The notes: generated by a model not told the origin, from the sequence alone. A stretch of DNA of 64,000 nucleotides from Endotrypanum monterogeii (GCA_000333855.2 CM007316.1:124001-188000); one strand, 5' to 3'. Numbered from the stretch's first letter, positions 33,254 to 45,400 are shown. Made by a program: numbers and translations.

Positions 33254-34523
33254 GTTCACGAGCAATAATTAAATTAAAAAAGAAGAAGCAGGTTTCTATG
33301 TAAGGCAGGAAGACACACACACACGCACAGACAGACAGACAGACAGAGTGAGAGAGAGATACAGCGGCAGGTACAAAATAGGTATTTGGGAGAGGAATAC
33401 CAGGCCCATGTTCAGGGAAGTTAGTTGTGGACGGAAGGAGTATCGTCAAATCAGGGCAACAAGACAGAGAAAGGGAATGCGAAAGTGAGATAATAAGGCA
33501 AGAGAGTGAGTGAGTGAGTAAGGGAAGACGGAAAGATGCAAAGAGCAGACGAAGGTGCGAACAAGCGAGCACAGCAGGCAAACCTTCTCCACAACCTCGT
33601 ACGAAACCCACCGCCTCTTAGACCGGAAAGACGCAGCAGCTGTGCACGGCAGAGAAGGAACAGAATTGGCGTGTTGCAGCCAACGCGCAACTCTGCTGCC
33701 AGTCGGTAGAGCCCACCTGCAAACACGTGTAGGGGAGAAGACAAGGTGCGAGAGAAAAAAAAAAAGGTGCATCAATGACCATCACATGAAATCATTTTTG
33801 AATTGCTCAAGTGACAAAAGACCCAGTAGATGCTCGCAGAATTCACTTTCCACGTGCCCCGCCTGCGTGCGCCGCTGAATCACCAGCGCCACTTATCTGT
33901 TTATTGTATGTGTGTGTGTGTGTGTTTTTTAAAGATCAACTTCACCTTCATTTTTCTTCTTGGGTGTGAGGTGAGCATTAGAGAAAGGAGCCTAGCGCTG
34001 TCACAAGGTAGCAAAAAAAAAAAATGTAGATGTTGACTCTGAGAGACAGGCAGTGAGCTCGCGACCTGGGCTGGTGTTTGAAAGCAACACTATATGCAGT
34101 GGAACTCACGGCAAGAGGGGCTGTCGTACAAAATGGAAAGATCCCACCCTCCCTCCCCCTCAATCCCCCAGGGCCCTCCCGCCGCTCTTTGTATTCCTGC
34201 TTTCTACACGGTTCACGCAATCACAAGCACTATAGCCTTGTACAGAGATTACACCACAACTTCCACCATATTGAACACACAACAACAATTCATGGAAAAG
34301 AGGCACTCGAGGGATATCAAGTAACTGCCAAGATTACCTTTGCATAGATACGGCCGGTATCGGAGAGTGTGATACACACCACGGTCGATTTGGAAAAGAA
34401 GCATAGGGAAGAGGAGGGAGAAGGAGAGGGAGAGCAGCACCGCCTCTACACACTCACACAATGAGGCCAACCATGGGTAAATGACAGCCGAAACGCACCT
34501 GCAGACGGCAACTTCGTTATGAA
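33254..34523. other. Intergenic
   Basis: No gene. Next to L17 are a purine-rich block with AGAC repeats (33325-33350) and the splice tract. Further right are a TG run (about 33908-33924) and a poly-A run (34012-34024). The right part is the 3' UTR of the DUF1279 gene. Confidence 0.55.
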
Positions 34524-35414
34524 TTACACCTTGGCTGCAGTGCCTGTACAGGTGCCTCTGCCGAGAAGTCTCCGGGCAAAGGCCTTCATCTTTGGACAAA
34601 GCCGTGTTGCGATGGGCTCGAGGCGAGGGACAAGATAAGGGGCTGAGGTCACTGTTACAATGAGGTGAAGCGGAACCAAAATTTTGTTGAGGATAATAGA
34701 AAGCACAAACGTCTTCCAGAAAGGCGGAGGCTTGTTATCGTTCAGCGGAACCTCATCCATGTGCTTTACTGCAAAGCCGTATGAGCAAGCAAAGCCTATC
34801 AAATCAATGCGAAAGACATAGAGGCAAATGAACACGCACCCTAGGGATAGATTGTGCACGATAAGATACCAAAATAGTCCGCCTGCACCGTAGGCCGCCA
34901 ACCGCTGCTTCAAGGACAGTGCACTCGCTTCCGACCCCTTCGCAACTGCAGTGCCACCACCACCATCGCCGCGGCAGCAGTAGCCTCCAGAGGCTGAAGA
35001 AGAGGAAGACCGGAACACTGCGCCTTTGACATCCACGTGATAGCCGTTGGATGAGTAGAGACGAGGAAAGCGCGTAACAAACCCCTCGGGAATTTCCCAC
35101 GTCACTTCCATAGTTTTGATATTTTGATAATACGGCTTTTCAGCATCTAGCGAGTAGTGCTCTCGCCAGTGGACACGGGGGTCAGAGGGGGAGAGAGGCT
35201 CGTCGTCGCTCCATGTGGCCGGGAACTCTTGGCTCGGGCTGACCGCGCGACGAGCGAGATCAACACCAGGAAGCACTGCGGCAGCAGAAGTTATTGCCGG
35301 CTTGCTGTGTTGACACGACGCAGAAGTTGCTGGAGTGTTCCAGCGACGACCCAATAGCAGAGACGATAAGGTTACTCCATGCCTCCCGCAACGTGAATAT
35401 AGCGCACAGCGCAT
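34524..35414 (-). CDS. WW domain-DUF1279 (FAM210-like) protein, probably mitochondrial
   Basis: 296 aa. The N-terminus (MRCALYSRCGRHGVTLSSLLLGRRW) is basic, Ser/Leu-rich and free of acids, like a mitochondrial presequence. At about 105-135 there is a WW-like domain: WREHYSLDAEKPYYQNIKT followed by VTWEIPEGF, with the two Trp, the YYQN block and the final Pro. The C-terminal half matches DUF1279/FAM210: LAAYGAGGLFWYLIVHNLSLG, a membrane segment, and VLSIILNKILVPLHLIVTVT with nearby Pro and Arg. FAM210 proteins are mitochondrial inner-membrane proteins linked to organellar translation in animals; a similar role here is inference. A longer frame goes to 35669, but its first 85 residues are low complexity. 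The ATG at 35414 gives the targeting signal. Confidence 0.87.
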   Translation of the reverse strand: MRCALYSRCGRHGVTLSSLLLGRRWNTPATSASCQHSKPAITSAAAVLPGVDLARRAVSPSQEFPATWSDDEPLSPSDPRVHWREHYSLDAEKPYYQNIKTMEVTWEIPEGFVTRFPRLYSSNGYHVDVKGAVFRSSSSSASGGYCCRGDGGGGTAVAKGSEASALSLKQRLAAYGAGGLFWYLIVHNLSLGCVFICLYVFRIDLIGFACSYGFAVKHMDEVPLNDNKPPPFWKTFVLSIILNKILVPLHLIVTVTSAPYLVPRLEPIATRLCPKMKAFARRLLGRGTCTGTAAKV

Positions 35415-36648
35415 GTTTGCTTCTTTCCTTGAGAATTTTCTTTTAGAATAAATAGGAAGAGTTGAGACTGTTGCATGTACGGACAATCGACGAGTGTGCG
35501 TGAACGGGTGAGGTGCAAAAGAAGGGAAGAGAAACGCCGAAGTCGTTTCAATGTAACTATTCTCCTCCTCCTCCTCCCCTTGCTCCCTCCCTCCCCCAGC
35601 CGACCCGTTGGATTTAGGGTGCTGTTTTTTTTTAATTCTGAGTGCGCCTTTGTTTACCCCCGCCTCCACTCTGTTTACGAACGTGCTCCAGCGTTACTGC
35701 ACTTGTTGTTGTGGCTGTGTGGTTGTTAATAGGCAGTAGGTGGTTGACGGCTAGGCATAAAAAAAAGAAAAAATCGGTGGGAGATACTTATGTCCTGAAA
35801 TGATGCAGATGAAGAATGATGCTATAATGGATTATTACGAGTGTGATTCGCCCCCAGGGCCCGTCTCTTCGCTTTTCTGGCGCGGAAAATACGCTGTCAC
35901 CGTTGTGATAGTGAGCCCAGTGCGGGGGGGGAGAAAAAAGGAATGGGACGCAAAAGGTATGTATTAAGGAAACCACGGAAAATGTAGGTGTGTGTGTGTG
36001 TGTGTGTGTAGGTGTGTGCAGAGGTCAAGAATGTGACGTTCGCTCCCGCAGAAAAAAACGAAGCCCGTCCGTAAATGCGACAGGAAAAAAAAAGGAGTGA
36101 ACCACAGACAAGATGATGGAAGGATGAGGGGAACAATTATAAAAAGAATTATTCAAGACACGTAACAGAGAGAAGTGTAGTAGTACGTATCCCGTGAATT
36201 GCTCAAATATGACATGAGCGAGGCCGAGACATTTGTGTACTCTCAACACCTGGGTTCAGGCAGCGCTAGGGCAGAAAGGAATCATACTCGAAACAATAGC
36301 GTGCTCATCCGCGTATACGAATCAGTGAGCAACGGCATTCCATTTTGTACCCCTCTCTACCCCTCCTGACCCCCCCCCATCGCCATCAGTGAGAAAACCC
36401 GCTGCGGAGGGAGAAACACAGCGCCCGCGCATCCCGCATTTCCCACAACCCCCCCCCCGCCCGTGCCACTCATTGCGCCGTCACTTGATTTGACTGATTG
36501 AAACAATAGAAAAACGAAAAAAAAGGAAAAAAGCGCGAAGGGCCCTTTCGTTTCCGGTGCAACCAGAAAAGGTGAGCGACCAATGCTACAAAGAACAAAA
36601 TCTGCAACGTATTCCAAATTGGCATGGAGTGCACAGCTCGTGTACACC
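35415..36648. other. Intergenic
   Basis: No gene. Minus-strand pyrimidine tracts of the DUF1279 gene lie at about 35440-35540. A TG run is near 35988-36010. The S2 3' UTR has C-rich runs (36370-36378, 36451-36459) and a poly-A-rich stretch (36510-36535). Confidence 0.55.
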
Positions 36649-37449
36649 TCACGCAGCAGCTTTCTCGGCAAGCATCTCGGCGTGCTCGTCTGTCGGATCG
36701 CGGCTGGGCTCCGTGTCCGCCCAGAGATCGGGGGTGAGGAAGCCGTAGGTCTTGCGCAGGGCGTAGAAGGTGGCCATGATCAGATTGCCATGGGTGCGTG
36801 TCTTGCCACAAGAGCTCGTGTACACGTCCTCGACACCGGCGAACTCAAGGATCTTCTTCGGCACGGGGGCAGCAACGATACCTGTACCGCGGGGCGCGGG
36901 CACGAGGCGGACGGCGACGGAACCGCATTTGCCGGTCACCTTCATCGGAATCGTGTGAGGCTCACCGATCCTGTTACCCCAGTAGCCGCGGCGGACCGGC
37001 ACGATGTTGAGCTTGGCTGCAATCATCGAGGCGCGAATCGCCAGCGACACCTCCTTGCCGACGCGAGAGCCAATGCCGATGTGGCCGTTGCCGTCTCCCA
37101 CGACGTTGAAGGCCTTGAAGCGTGTGCGCTGACCGGCTGATGTAGCCTTCTGCACGGGGTAGATCTTCATCATCTCGTCACGAAGCTGGCCCTCGGCGAT
37201 GAGGGTGTCAACGATCTGGTGCTCCTTGATGGGCATCGAGAAGAGGAAGATCTCCTCCAGAGAGGTGACCTTGTGCGCCTTCACGAGGCGGCCCAGCTTG
37301 GTGCACGGAACCCACTCCTTCTCCTCACCAGGGCCCCCACGGCCACGACCACGGCCGCCGCGACCACGTCCGCCACGACCACGCCCGAAACCGCGCTCAG
37401 CGCGGGGAGCCTCCACCACAGGGTTCTCAGTAGGTTGAGCGTCAGCCAT
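36649..37449 (-). CDS. RPS2: 40S ribosomal protein S2 (uS5)
   Basis: 266 aa. Small-subunit protein at the decoding centre. An N-terminal RGG-rich extension ([21 protein letters not shown], about 19-40) is followed by the S5 fold: [47 protein letters not shown], and [28 protein letters not shown] with the [15 protein letters not shown] helix. Full length. The ATG at 37449 is in the family position. Upstream, the nearest minus-strand AGs (about 37456-37461) are separated from the first convincing pyrimidine block (about 37568-37617) by a TA/AATA-rich segment, an unusual acceptor layout. A homolog is known on Leishmania chromosome 32. Confidence 0.97.
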   Translation of the reverse strand: MADAQPTENPVVEAPRAERGFGRGRGGRGRGGRGRGRGGPGEEKEWVPCTKLGRLVKAHKVTSLEEIFLFSMPIKEHQIVDTLIAEGQLRDEMMKIYPVQKATSAGQRTRFKAFNVVGDGNGHIGIGSRVGKEVSLAIRASMIAAKLNIVPVRRGYWGNRIGEPHTIPMKVTGKCGSVAVRLVPAPRGTGIVAAPVPKKILEFAGVEDVYTSSCGKTRTHGNLIMATFYALRKTYGFLTPDLWADTEPSRDPTDEHAEMLAEKAAA

Positions 37450-38217
37450 TTGGAACTAGCTGTGCATATGTGTACATGCAAATATATATATATATATATA
37501 TATATTTATTTATTTATTTATATATTGTTAAATTTGTATATTTTTTATTTTTATTTTTGCATAAGTAAAGCGCGAAAGTGGAGGTAGGTAATGGTCAAGA
37601 AAAAGTGGAAGCAGAAACTCGAAAAAGGTGAGACAGAAATGCTGCAGCGCCAGACATGGTGCAGGGACGTGGTTAGACCGGCAAATCAGGAGAACAGCAG
37701 AGTACCCGCAGCATATTTCCAGCCACATTCTGGAGAGGCACGATCCACCTACACATAAGGATATTCCCGATAAAATATGTGAGCCAGAATATCTATGATG
37801 ACGTGCTCTTGTATCACGAAAAGCAACTTCCCTTTGAACTCCTTCCTGACAAGATGCAGAGTAGACATTGAAAATATATACGGTGACAAACAAAATTCGA
37901 ACGAGCTCCCTTACATCCACACAAGCTGTCCCCTTCGTTGTCTCTCCTCCATCTTGCGTATCCAATGAACTTTCCCTAACAAAAAAGGGGGCCCCTTCCT
38001 CCGACGAACGCCAACAAGGACAAGAAGGAGAATCCACAAAGAGGTGACGATAAAAACTACGCAAAAATAATGCGTGAGATAAAGAAGAGGGTGCGCTGGA
38101 AAATATATCCAACTCTCCAAGACAAACAGCAAAAAATAAATTCCAAAAGAAAAATGCACCAGAACATACCGTTGCTCATATCCTTACCCCCCCCCCACGG
38201 GCAAATCAACAATTCCC
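37450..38217. other. S2 5' flank with AT-rich repeat
   Basis: No gene. A TA run (37482-37505) is followed by TTTA units to about 37525 and an AT-rich segment to 37560. Then comes a minus-strand pyrimidine block (about 37568-37617). The right part leads to the start of repeat copy A. Confidence 0.65.
37482..37530. repeat. (AT)n plus (TTTA)n repeat in the S2 leader region
   Basis: Pure AT run followed by TTTA tetranucleotides. It lies within an AG-free interval on the minus strand between the presumed splice tract and the S2 start. Confidence 0.85.
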
Positions 38218-39839
38218 CTCGTTAAACAACCACAGCCCATCTGGCTCTGCAGCACCGCTGCGACATCCTGGCGGTGTAGCACAGGCCGCCTGCCGTCGAA
38301 ATGACTCGTGGGATAACGGGCTCGCTGTCGACGCTTCCTGATCTCTTCCTGATGCGTTCGGCGCGAACGGCGTCAGGCGCGGCTGGGCAGACAGCATGCC
38401 ATGGTCTGGTACCGGCAGCGCCCACGGTCCTTGGACGAACACACACGCGGTGGCAATATGTCGCGGAGACGGTTGGGGGGCCAGGTCTACATGAATACCG
38501 GGCGATGGTGAGGAGGAAGCGGCCGTGCACCAGCTTCGCGCTGTCCGAGGCCCTCTGCCCTGCCTGCACGCAACCCCGTGCCATCGCGCACCCCGGTCCC
38601 GGGCGTGCCGCCAGGTCGTGCCCGGACCCCATGCGTTGGAGCCAGCAGCACTGGACGACAGCGTTCGNNNNNNNNNNNNNNNNNNNNNNNNNNNNNNNNN
38701 NNNNNNNNNNNNNNNNNNNNNNNNNNNNNNNNNNNNNNNNNNNNNNNNNNNNNNNNNNNNNNNNNNNNNNNNNNNNNNNNNNNNNNNNNNNNNNNNNNNN
38801 NNNNNNNNNNNNNNNNNNNNNNNNNNNNNNNNNCGCCCTCGTCGGCTTTAGCGCCGCCAGGACACACCAACCCACTCGGTCGGAGCCCGCAGATGCTGCG
38901 CACTCCACACGCTCGCGCACAACAGATTGGGCTGGCGTGGATTGCCTCGTGCCCCCGCCATCCATCACGCTCGCCCCTTACACCCCTGGGTGCTTTGCAT
39001 TGCACGGCCCCCACCACGTCAGCCGTGGTTCGCAGCCTGTGTACATCGCGCTCGCATGTTTGCATGACCGCGCCTCTTTCAAGGCAATGTCGTCATCAGG
39101 TGGGAGGGTCTGCCGCTCCCTCCCCTCCCCCCCTCCGGCCTTCCAAACTGTCGTGCGAGAGGACGGAAGAGGAGGAGAAAGGGAGGCGGGCCTGGATCGC
39201 CTCCACCTGTGCGTGATGCAACAGCCGGGACACCGTTGAGAGCCCATGGCACCAAGGGCGCCCCTCGCCCTCCCTCGAAGCCCGCACGTCTGTCGGGTGC
39301 GTAGCTGGGACAGACGGCAGAAGGGTCCGCTGTACAGGCGCGTGCCTAGGCGCAAGGAGCTCGCGTCTCGCCGCCCCGAAGGTGGCATGGGGGTCAGCGC
39401 GATACATTTTACCCCAAGAAGGGGCCCGTACCGTGCGAGTGGGATGCACATGACCACCTCATTTCCGGAATGCCCAACCCGCCATGTGGGATGACTCTTC
39501 CCAACGACTCTCGATCGATCAGTTAATTCCGAAGAGACTATCGTGTACCACGGCAGCTCAGTCGTCCTCAAGGAAAAGGGTGGGACGTGAGCTGTAGCGG
39601 GGGCGGGGATACCACAACCTCAGTGGGGTCGAAGGCAGCAGCACGTCGACAACGCCGTTCACCCACTGGCGCCAGGACTCAAAGGGGGGCAAGACACAGC
39701 TGCACAATTGAGTGAGGACGGTTTCCGCCTCACTAGTCCGCTCAGCATCCCCCCTGCCTCCTTCACGTGAGGCGGTTGCCGCTCAGTCGCTGCTATCCTA
39801 GAGTGCCGCACTCCGCACCCCTAGGTTCGAGAAATGTAG
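38218..39839. mobile_element. Interspersed 1.46-kb repeat, copy A (gap inside)
   Basis: High-GC block sharing its ends with copy B (46072-47530): both begin CTCGTTAAACAACC and end TTCGAGAAATGTAG, in the same orientation. Outside the N run (38668-38833) I count 20 substitutions relative to B in the first part and 1 in the last 645 bp, and no other indel. Long open frames exist on both strands in both copies, but none shows a domain, typical of GC-rich non-coding DNA. The position, 3' of the aldo-keto reductase and 5' of S2, fits the SIDER/DIRE type of degenerate retroposon known in Leishmania 3' UTRs, although 1.46 kb is longer than a usual SIDER. I could not match it to a consensus. No clear target duplication is seen. 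Confidence 0.75.
38668..38833. other. Assembly gap (166 N)
   Basis: Run of N inside repeat copy A. In copy B the flanking sequences are separated by only GAG (GCGTTCG-GAG-CGTCCTCG), so the real missing sequence is probably about 3 bp and the gap size is arbitrary or the assembly is collapsed here. Confidence 0.97.
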
Positions 39840-40691
39840 AGTCAACGGCAAAACGGTGACGACAAGTGAGAGCAGCAGCAGGAAGAGGGGGGCCTCTAAC
39901 ATAATCACTGGGGTAAACATGAATAGTAGATGTCTTTTTTGATGTTCTCTTCTAGCCAGGTAGGCCATGGCTCAGATGCTTGTGTTGTAAAGAGAAGAGA
40001 ATAAAGGTGCACCCTCCATGAGAAGTCCCTACAACGAAAAATAAAACTTCAGTCCTCATGCTTTCACCAATACACCTCCCTGTACATCAAGCAAGAGAAA
40101 AAAACACGAAAACTGTGAAAAGGTGAACCGTCCCCGTGGGGAAAACTGCAAATGTATGTATATACTAAATCTTCTTCCATGTCGCTACTCATGTTGTTGC
40201 TGCTGCAACTAGTACAGGCCATCTCCCTTTCACAGACAATACCGTCAGTGTATGTATGTGCACATGGTGTAGAAATAAATAGAAAATATCGACAGGAAGT
40301 ATGTTCACTTTTTCTTTTCGATTTTTCTCAGAACTACAAGTGCTGCAACACTGGGAAGATGCCAAGGAGCAACATATCAATTTGCTTGCCATCATCACAA
40401 TCCTTTAGGTCGTCCCCTATAATATATACTCCTGCTTTTAGTTTATTTGATGCTCACCCCTGTACGCCGCGCCATAGGACCCGCTATATATCAGAAGGAG
40501 AAACCGGGGAGAAAGCGAGGGAGGGGAAGTCACAAGCGTGCACACCACGAATACGCGTAGTCTACTGTACACAACTCAAGACGTTTGGATTTAGTTACGC
40601 ACCCATCTCAACGAGCTACTTAAAGAGCAGCGACACGCGTCAGGGCAAGGAATCGGGACAAGCCTTACCCCGATCCCGACCCCCTTTCCTT
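39840..40691. other. Intergenic: 3' UTR of aldo-keto reductase
   Basis: No credible gene. A plus-strand frame at 40152-40940 runs into the reductase as a shadow. Composition falls back to the AT-richer background directly after the repeat end. Confidence 0.55.
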
Positions 40692-41531
40692 TCACTGGCG
40701 CTCGGTGGGAAAGAAAGTGTCTGGGTGACCTCCGATACGCGCGCTCTCGTCCATCGATTCCATTGCCCGCATGTCCTCCGGTGCAAGTTCAAAGTGGAAG
40801 ACGTCAAAGTTCTGTTTGATACGCTCCTCGTTGCTGGATTTGGGGATGACGATGACCCCGAGCTGAATGAACCAGCGAATAATGACCTGCGCTACAGATC
40901 TCTGATACTTTTCCGCAAGCTTCATGAGGCGAGGCTCTGACAGAAAAGAGCCCTTGCCCAGTGACCTCCATGCCGTCACGGCGATATTCTTCTCAGCGCA
41001 GTACGCACGGAGCGCCTTCTGCTGGAAAAGAGGATGCATCTCTACCTGATTGATCATGGGCGGTATCCGACAATTCGCCAGCAAGTCGTCCAGGCAGTGG
41101 GGCTCAAAGTTGGACACACCAATCGCGCGCACCTTCTTCATCTCGTATAATTTCTCGAAGGCACGCCACGTTTCGATGTAGGAGCGATTGAGACCTGGCC
41201 AATGAATAAGATACAGATCCACATACTCCACTCCCAGCTCCTGGCAACTCCTCTCGAATGCAGCGAGAGTGTTGTCGTATCCATGGTCGTAGTTCCACAG
41301 CTTAGTGGTGAGGAAGATATCAGAGCGTGGCACACCGCTCTCGCGAATACCCTGGCCAACGCCCTTCTCATTCTTGTAGTAATGTGCTGTGTCGATGTGA
41401 CGGTAGCCGGCTTTGAGGGCCCATTCAACGTTCTGCATCACCTCTTCATCCTTCGCTTCCCAGGTACCGATACCGAGCTGAGGCACCTGCACCCCATTGC
41501 TGAGGGTCACCTGAGTGCAGCCTCCAGCCAT
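40692..41531 (-). CDS. Aldo-keto reductase (prostaglandin F2-alpha synthase-like)
   Basis: 279 aa, the usual AKR length. NADPH-dependent reductase of carbonyl compounds. Seen: VPQLGIGTWEA, GYRHIDTAHYYKNE with catalytic D47 and Y52, LTTKLWN with K77, and LYLIHWP with H110, so the tetrad is complete. Also VRAIGVSNFEPHCLDDLL, NQVEMHPLFQQ, and the cofactor-binding VIPKSSNEERIKQN near the C-terminus. Trypanosomatid members include PGF2-alpha synthase. This protein is of that class but may prefer other substrates. The open frame reaches 41633, but those 34 extra residues lack family similarity; the ATG at 41531 gives the normal N-terminus (MAGGCTQVTLSNGVQVPQLG). Confidence 0.94.
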   Translation of the reverse strand: MAGGCTQVTLSNGVQVPQLGIGTWEAKDEEVMQNVEWALKAGYRHIDTAHYYKNEKGVGQGIRESGVPRSDIFLTTKLWNYDHGYDNTLAAFERSCQELGVEYVDLYLIHWPGLNRSYIETWRAFEKLYEMKKVRAIGVSNFEPHCLDDLLANCRIPPMINQVEMHPLFQQKALRAYCAEKNIAVTAWRSLGKGSFLSEPRLMKLAEKYQRSVAQVIIRWFIQLGVIVIPKSSNEERIKQNFDVFHFELAPEDMRAMESMDESARIGGHPDTFFPTERQ

Positions 41532-42473
41532 GATGCCAAGTTCGACTAACCAATGTAGGACTGAAAAATACTCTAGTATTGCTCTAAGCCAAGACAAAGG
41601 AGTGCACCAAGGAAAAGCTGAAACGGAAGACAAGCACTCTGACTATTCAGTGAAGAAAGCACTTTTTTTTTTTCTGCTTCAGTTGTTGAGTACAGCCGCT
41701 GCGTCACTTCTTTTTTTTTGTTGTTGGGGGGGGGGGTCGTTCTGATGTGCGCTTGTGTCTTCTTTGTGTGACTGCGACTAGTCTCTCTGAGATTCCCGTC
41801 CCAAAATGAGGAGGAGGATGGAATCAACTGAAGGACAGAGGAAAGGCATTTAGAGAGGAAACGAAAATAAGAAAGGTGGCGGAGGAGAATTGTAAGCTTG
41901 TACCGTAAAACCAGCCACTCTGCGAAAGAGAGAAGCCGCAGACAAACGCCCCATATCCAAAGCCTCGTGTAAATCGAAATTAGAGGAAGAGAATGTCTCT
42001 CCATTTCATGAAATTTTCGTAATCCGCCTGCAGTTACACCGTAATGCGAAGCACAAAGAAGTCTCGTGCAAAACTGCCATGAAAAAGTTTTGATGGGAAA
42101 TACAGAGCGCACTCCCACACACTAGGATGACCCTCGTGACGCACGTGTCCACGCGCCCATCTCCTAGTTCTCTTAGGGAGCAAATATTGCTACCTGTCCA
42201 GAAGAATAAAAGAAAAACAAAAGAGGACATACGAAGAGGGCGCCTGTGGACCTGCATGAGTGGGAATGTATGTGGGTGCTCGCGCTATGCATATGCAAAG
42301 TCATTTTGTGGTTTCTTTGTTTGGTGGCTCCGAGTACTCTAGTCAAAAGAAAATCGCATCCCACACTGAGGAATGAAAAAATATATATGACTGGACATTA
42401 TTGTACATATTGTTGACTGCACTCATTCTCATGTAGTACGCTCATAAATCGAGTGTCACTACGGTCGCTTCAG
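41532..42473. other. Intergenic
   Basis: No gene. T-run and G-run low complexity at 41663-41675 and 41706-41736. Purine-rich plus-strand segments at 41800-41890 serve as minus-strand pyrimidine tracts. The right part is the 3' UTR of the LRR gene. Confidence 0.55.
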
Positions 42474-45400
42474 CTAGACCTCACTCTGCAACGCGGCGAA
42501 CTGCATACGTCTGGGAAAAAGTAGCAGCTCCATTTCCTCGAAGCACCTACTGGCAGTAGTGGAGGCGTGGAAAGATGGCTGAAAACCGCCATCTACTTGC
42601 AGCAGCGATGGACACGCCTGCGTCAAGTCGAGTAGAAGCGGCATTACATCATCCACCCTCTCCGACATCCCACGGGCCCAAAGGGAAAGAAATTGAAGCT
42701 GCTGTGAAGCAGCCGCTTTTACATAAGCTACCCACTCGCCAAGCCCCTCTACTGTTGGTGTTTCGACGTCTCCAAGCAGCAAGCACGTGAGCTGCTCTGC
42801 CACTGCAGCTGGTAACACTGTGTTCTGTACAGCACCTACCAGGGGGGTGGTCAGGCCAGTGGCGGTGCAGTTGAGCCGTCGCATTGTGGTTGGAAGATAT
42901 TCCAGCGCAGCAGCCATCCCCGCTGAGCCCAGCAGAGGATGCTCCTCCAACGACAATTCTTCAAGCGCGGTGAAGTGTCGCAGCAGCAACCCCAGTGCCG
43001 CACAATCGGCCTCAGAGGCGAGCTCGTTGCGAGCCAAGTGCAGGATACGCACCGAAGGGGTGTAAGATGTGTCGGGCGGCGGCAGAGCTTCAGACCAGGT
43101 CTGGAGGTGTCGAAGTCGTAACCCAACATGGGAGAGTGAGAGAAACGTGAGCTGACCGCATACAGCAGCCAATGCTGCCACCTCCTCTTGCCACAAGCAA
43201 GCAGCGAGGTCGTTGTGGTCCATATTAAGGTGACGTAAAGCGCTTCCTGGCCGTGCCACAGCCATCCATAACTCATACAGGTACGAGTGCGCGTGTTTCT
43301 GCTGCTGATAGGCCTCGTCGGCACTGAGCTGGTTTCCCTCTAGGTTTAGGGTCACCATGGAAGTGTTCTGACAGAGTGCCTCGGCTAAAGCCCGCACATC
43401 GCTCGGGCTCAGCTGGCAGTAGCCTATATCCAAATGGCAGAGAGTGCGGTTAGTGGAGAGCATCCCGGCAAACTCAGCGAATTCGGGAAAGGTCAAAGAG
43501 TCGTCCTCCGTGCTCTGGTGCCGCCTCCCTGGTGCCCTGGAGCCTATCGGGTTATGGCGCAAGGAAAACGTCTCTAGCACCTTATTTGCTCTAAGAACCT
43601 CTGACAGAGCCTGTACTCCCTTTCGGCTGATGTTGCAGCTACCTACATCGATAACGCGAAGAGTGGACATACCCTTCTTAGTAGGGGCAACTGACGTGTG
43701 TGGGAGTGCTTCGGCGACCCACTGTTGCCACTTTTTTTTCTCCTCAAGGGAAACTTCGCCAGAGGTGTCGACATCGCCATCAACATCTGACGCTGAGCCG
43801 TCATCGACATCTGACGCTGAGCCGTCATCGAAAGCGCCACTACTCCTGGGCTGCTCCACATTTGTGAGCAATACAAGCGGTGCCTCTTTGGCGTACTCAT
43901 CCTCTTCGCCAGCGTCCGAAAGAGCTGCGGAAACGCTTGTACTGCGAGTAGCGACCAAAGCCGGTGATTCGCGCTGCAACATGCACAGCAGAGCCTGTAA
44001 CGCCTTCCCCTCTTTTCTGATAATGGCACTGCGGGCGGCACCCAGCTCCGCTCCGAAGCCTTCCCACATACCATCCATCACCTCCTGACGCTGTACCACC
44101 TCCTCCGTCGACAACGGCACTTCATCGCGCAGGACAAGGGCAAGCTTCTTGCATCCACGGTCCCCGACCTGGTTACCACGGAGCACCAGTGTCTCCAGTT
44201 GTGACCAACCACTTCGACGGCTGCAGTACGCCTCCTTCTTCTGCTGCCTCTCAACGGCCCGACGACCGACGATGGAGTTGCTATTGACAGTCACGACTCT
44301 CTGGAGCTCTTGACAGTACTCCCGAGTCATTGTTCTACGCACCTGTACCTCACTGCGAAGAAGCGCCCGCACCTGCTTCTGGAAGCGTTTCTCCTGGGCC
44401 TCCCGCTCCTTTTTTTCCTTCCGGGCACGCTGCCGCTGCTCTTTGGCCCTTTGGATGGCCTCCTCTTCGTCCTCCTCCTCATCCCCCTCCTCCTCCTCCC
44501 CCTCCTCCTCCTCTCCCCCTTCGGAGGCATTTTCGTCTTCTGTATCACCACCTTCTTCTTCCTCATCACTCGCATCGTCGCTTGCACTGCTCTCCCCTTC
44601 TTCCTTCTCGCTAGATTCCACAGATGAGAAAGCATCTCCTTCATGGTCATCGACATCGACGTCGTCAGTGAAGGAAGCGTTGCTGTCCTCTGGATTAATG
44701 CCACCAATGAAGAGAGCGGTTTTGACCCGCCCCTCAAGGGTCCACTCTGTTTCCTCAGGAGCGTCCTCGCCCAACTCCTCAGGCAACAACTTAGTATCGG
44801 ACTCTATAAGCGCATCGATGAGAGCAAGAACGAAATTCGAGTTGAGGTTTGTGTTGGAAAGATTTAGGCTAGTAAGAAACTTGCTCACCTTCACAGCTTC
44901 GCAGAATGCCTGAGTGAGGCCTTCAAAGTCTGTGTCCGCAGAGCCGAACCCAATGCTGCTCTGCTCAAGGCTTAGGCTTTTGATTTCTGTTCCCTTCAGA
45001 GCCTCCATAAGTGGCGTGACCGTATTCTCGAGGGAACAGTTCACGAGAGACAATTCCTCAAGTTTTGTTGCAGCGTTGAGGAATTCAGCAAGAACCGTGT
45101 CGATCTTTGCTGACGACGATCCGCAGACAGCCAATGTGCTCAGATGATCCATCACTGGCTTGCTACTCATGAGTGACCCGAGAATCTCACCCAAAGAAGC
45201 AACAGTGTCGGGGCACGGCAACGCAATAAGCCTCGACACCGGCACGGATGCCGACGGTCCATTTGTTTCAGCTGAGCGACGTGCCAGAAGAGAGAGGAAT
45301 TCGTCAAGACTGTTGGAGGGAATCGCCAGCTGGGATGAACTGATGCGTGTCTGCCCGATGGACCCTACAGAGAGGCACACTACAGCGCCTTCTCCCAGTA

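Noticed and set aside
37528..38112. 194-codon minus frame right of S2
   Set aside because: Hydrophobic low-complexity, microsatellite-coded end, no domain.
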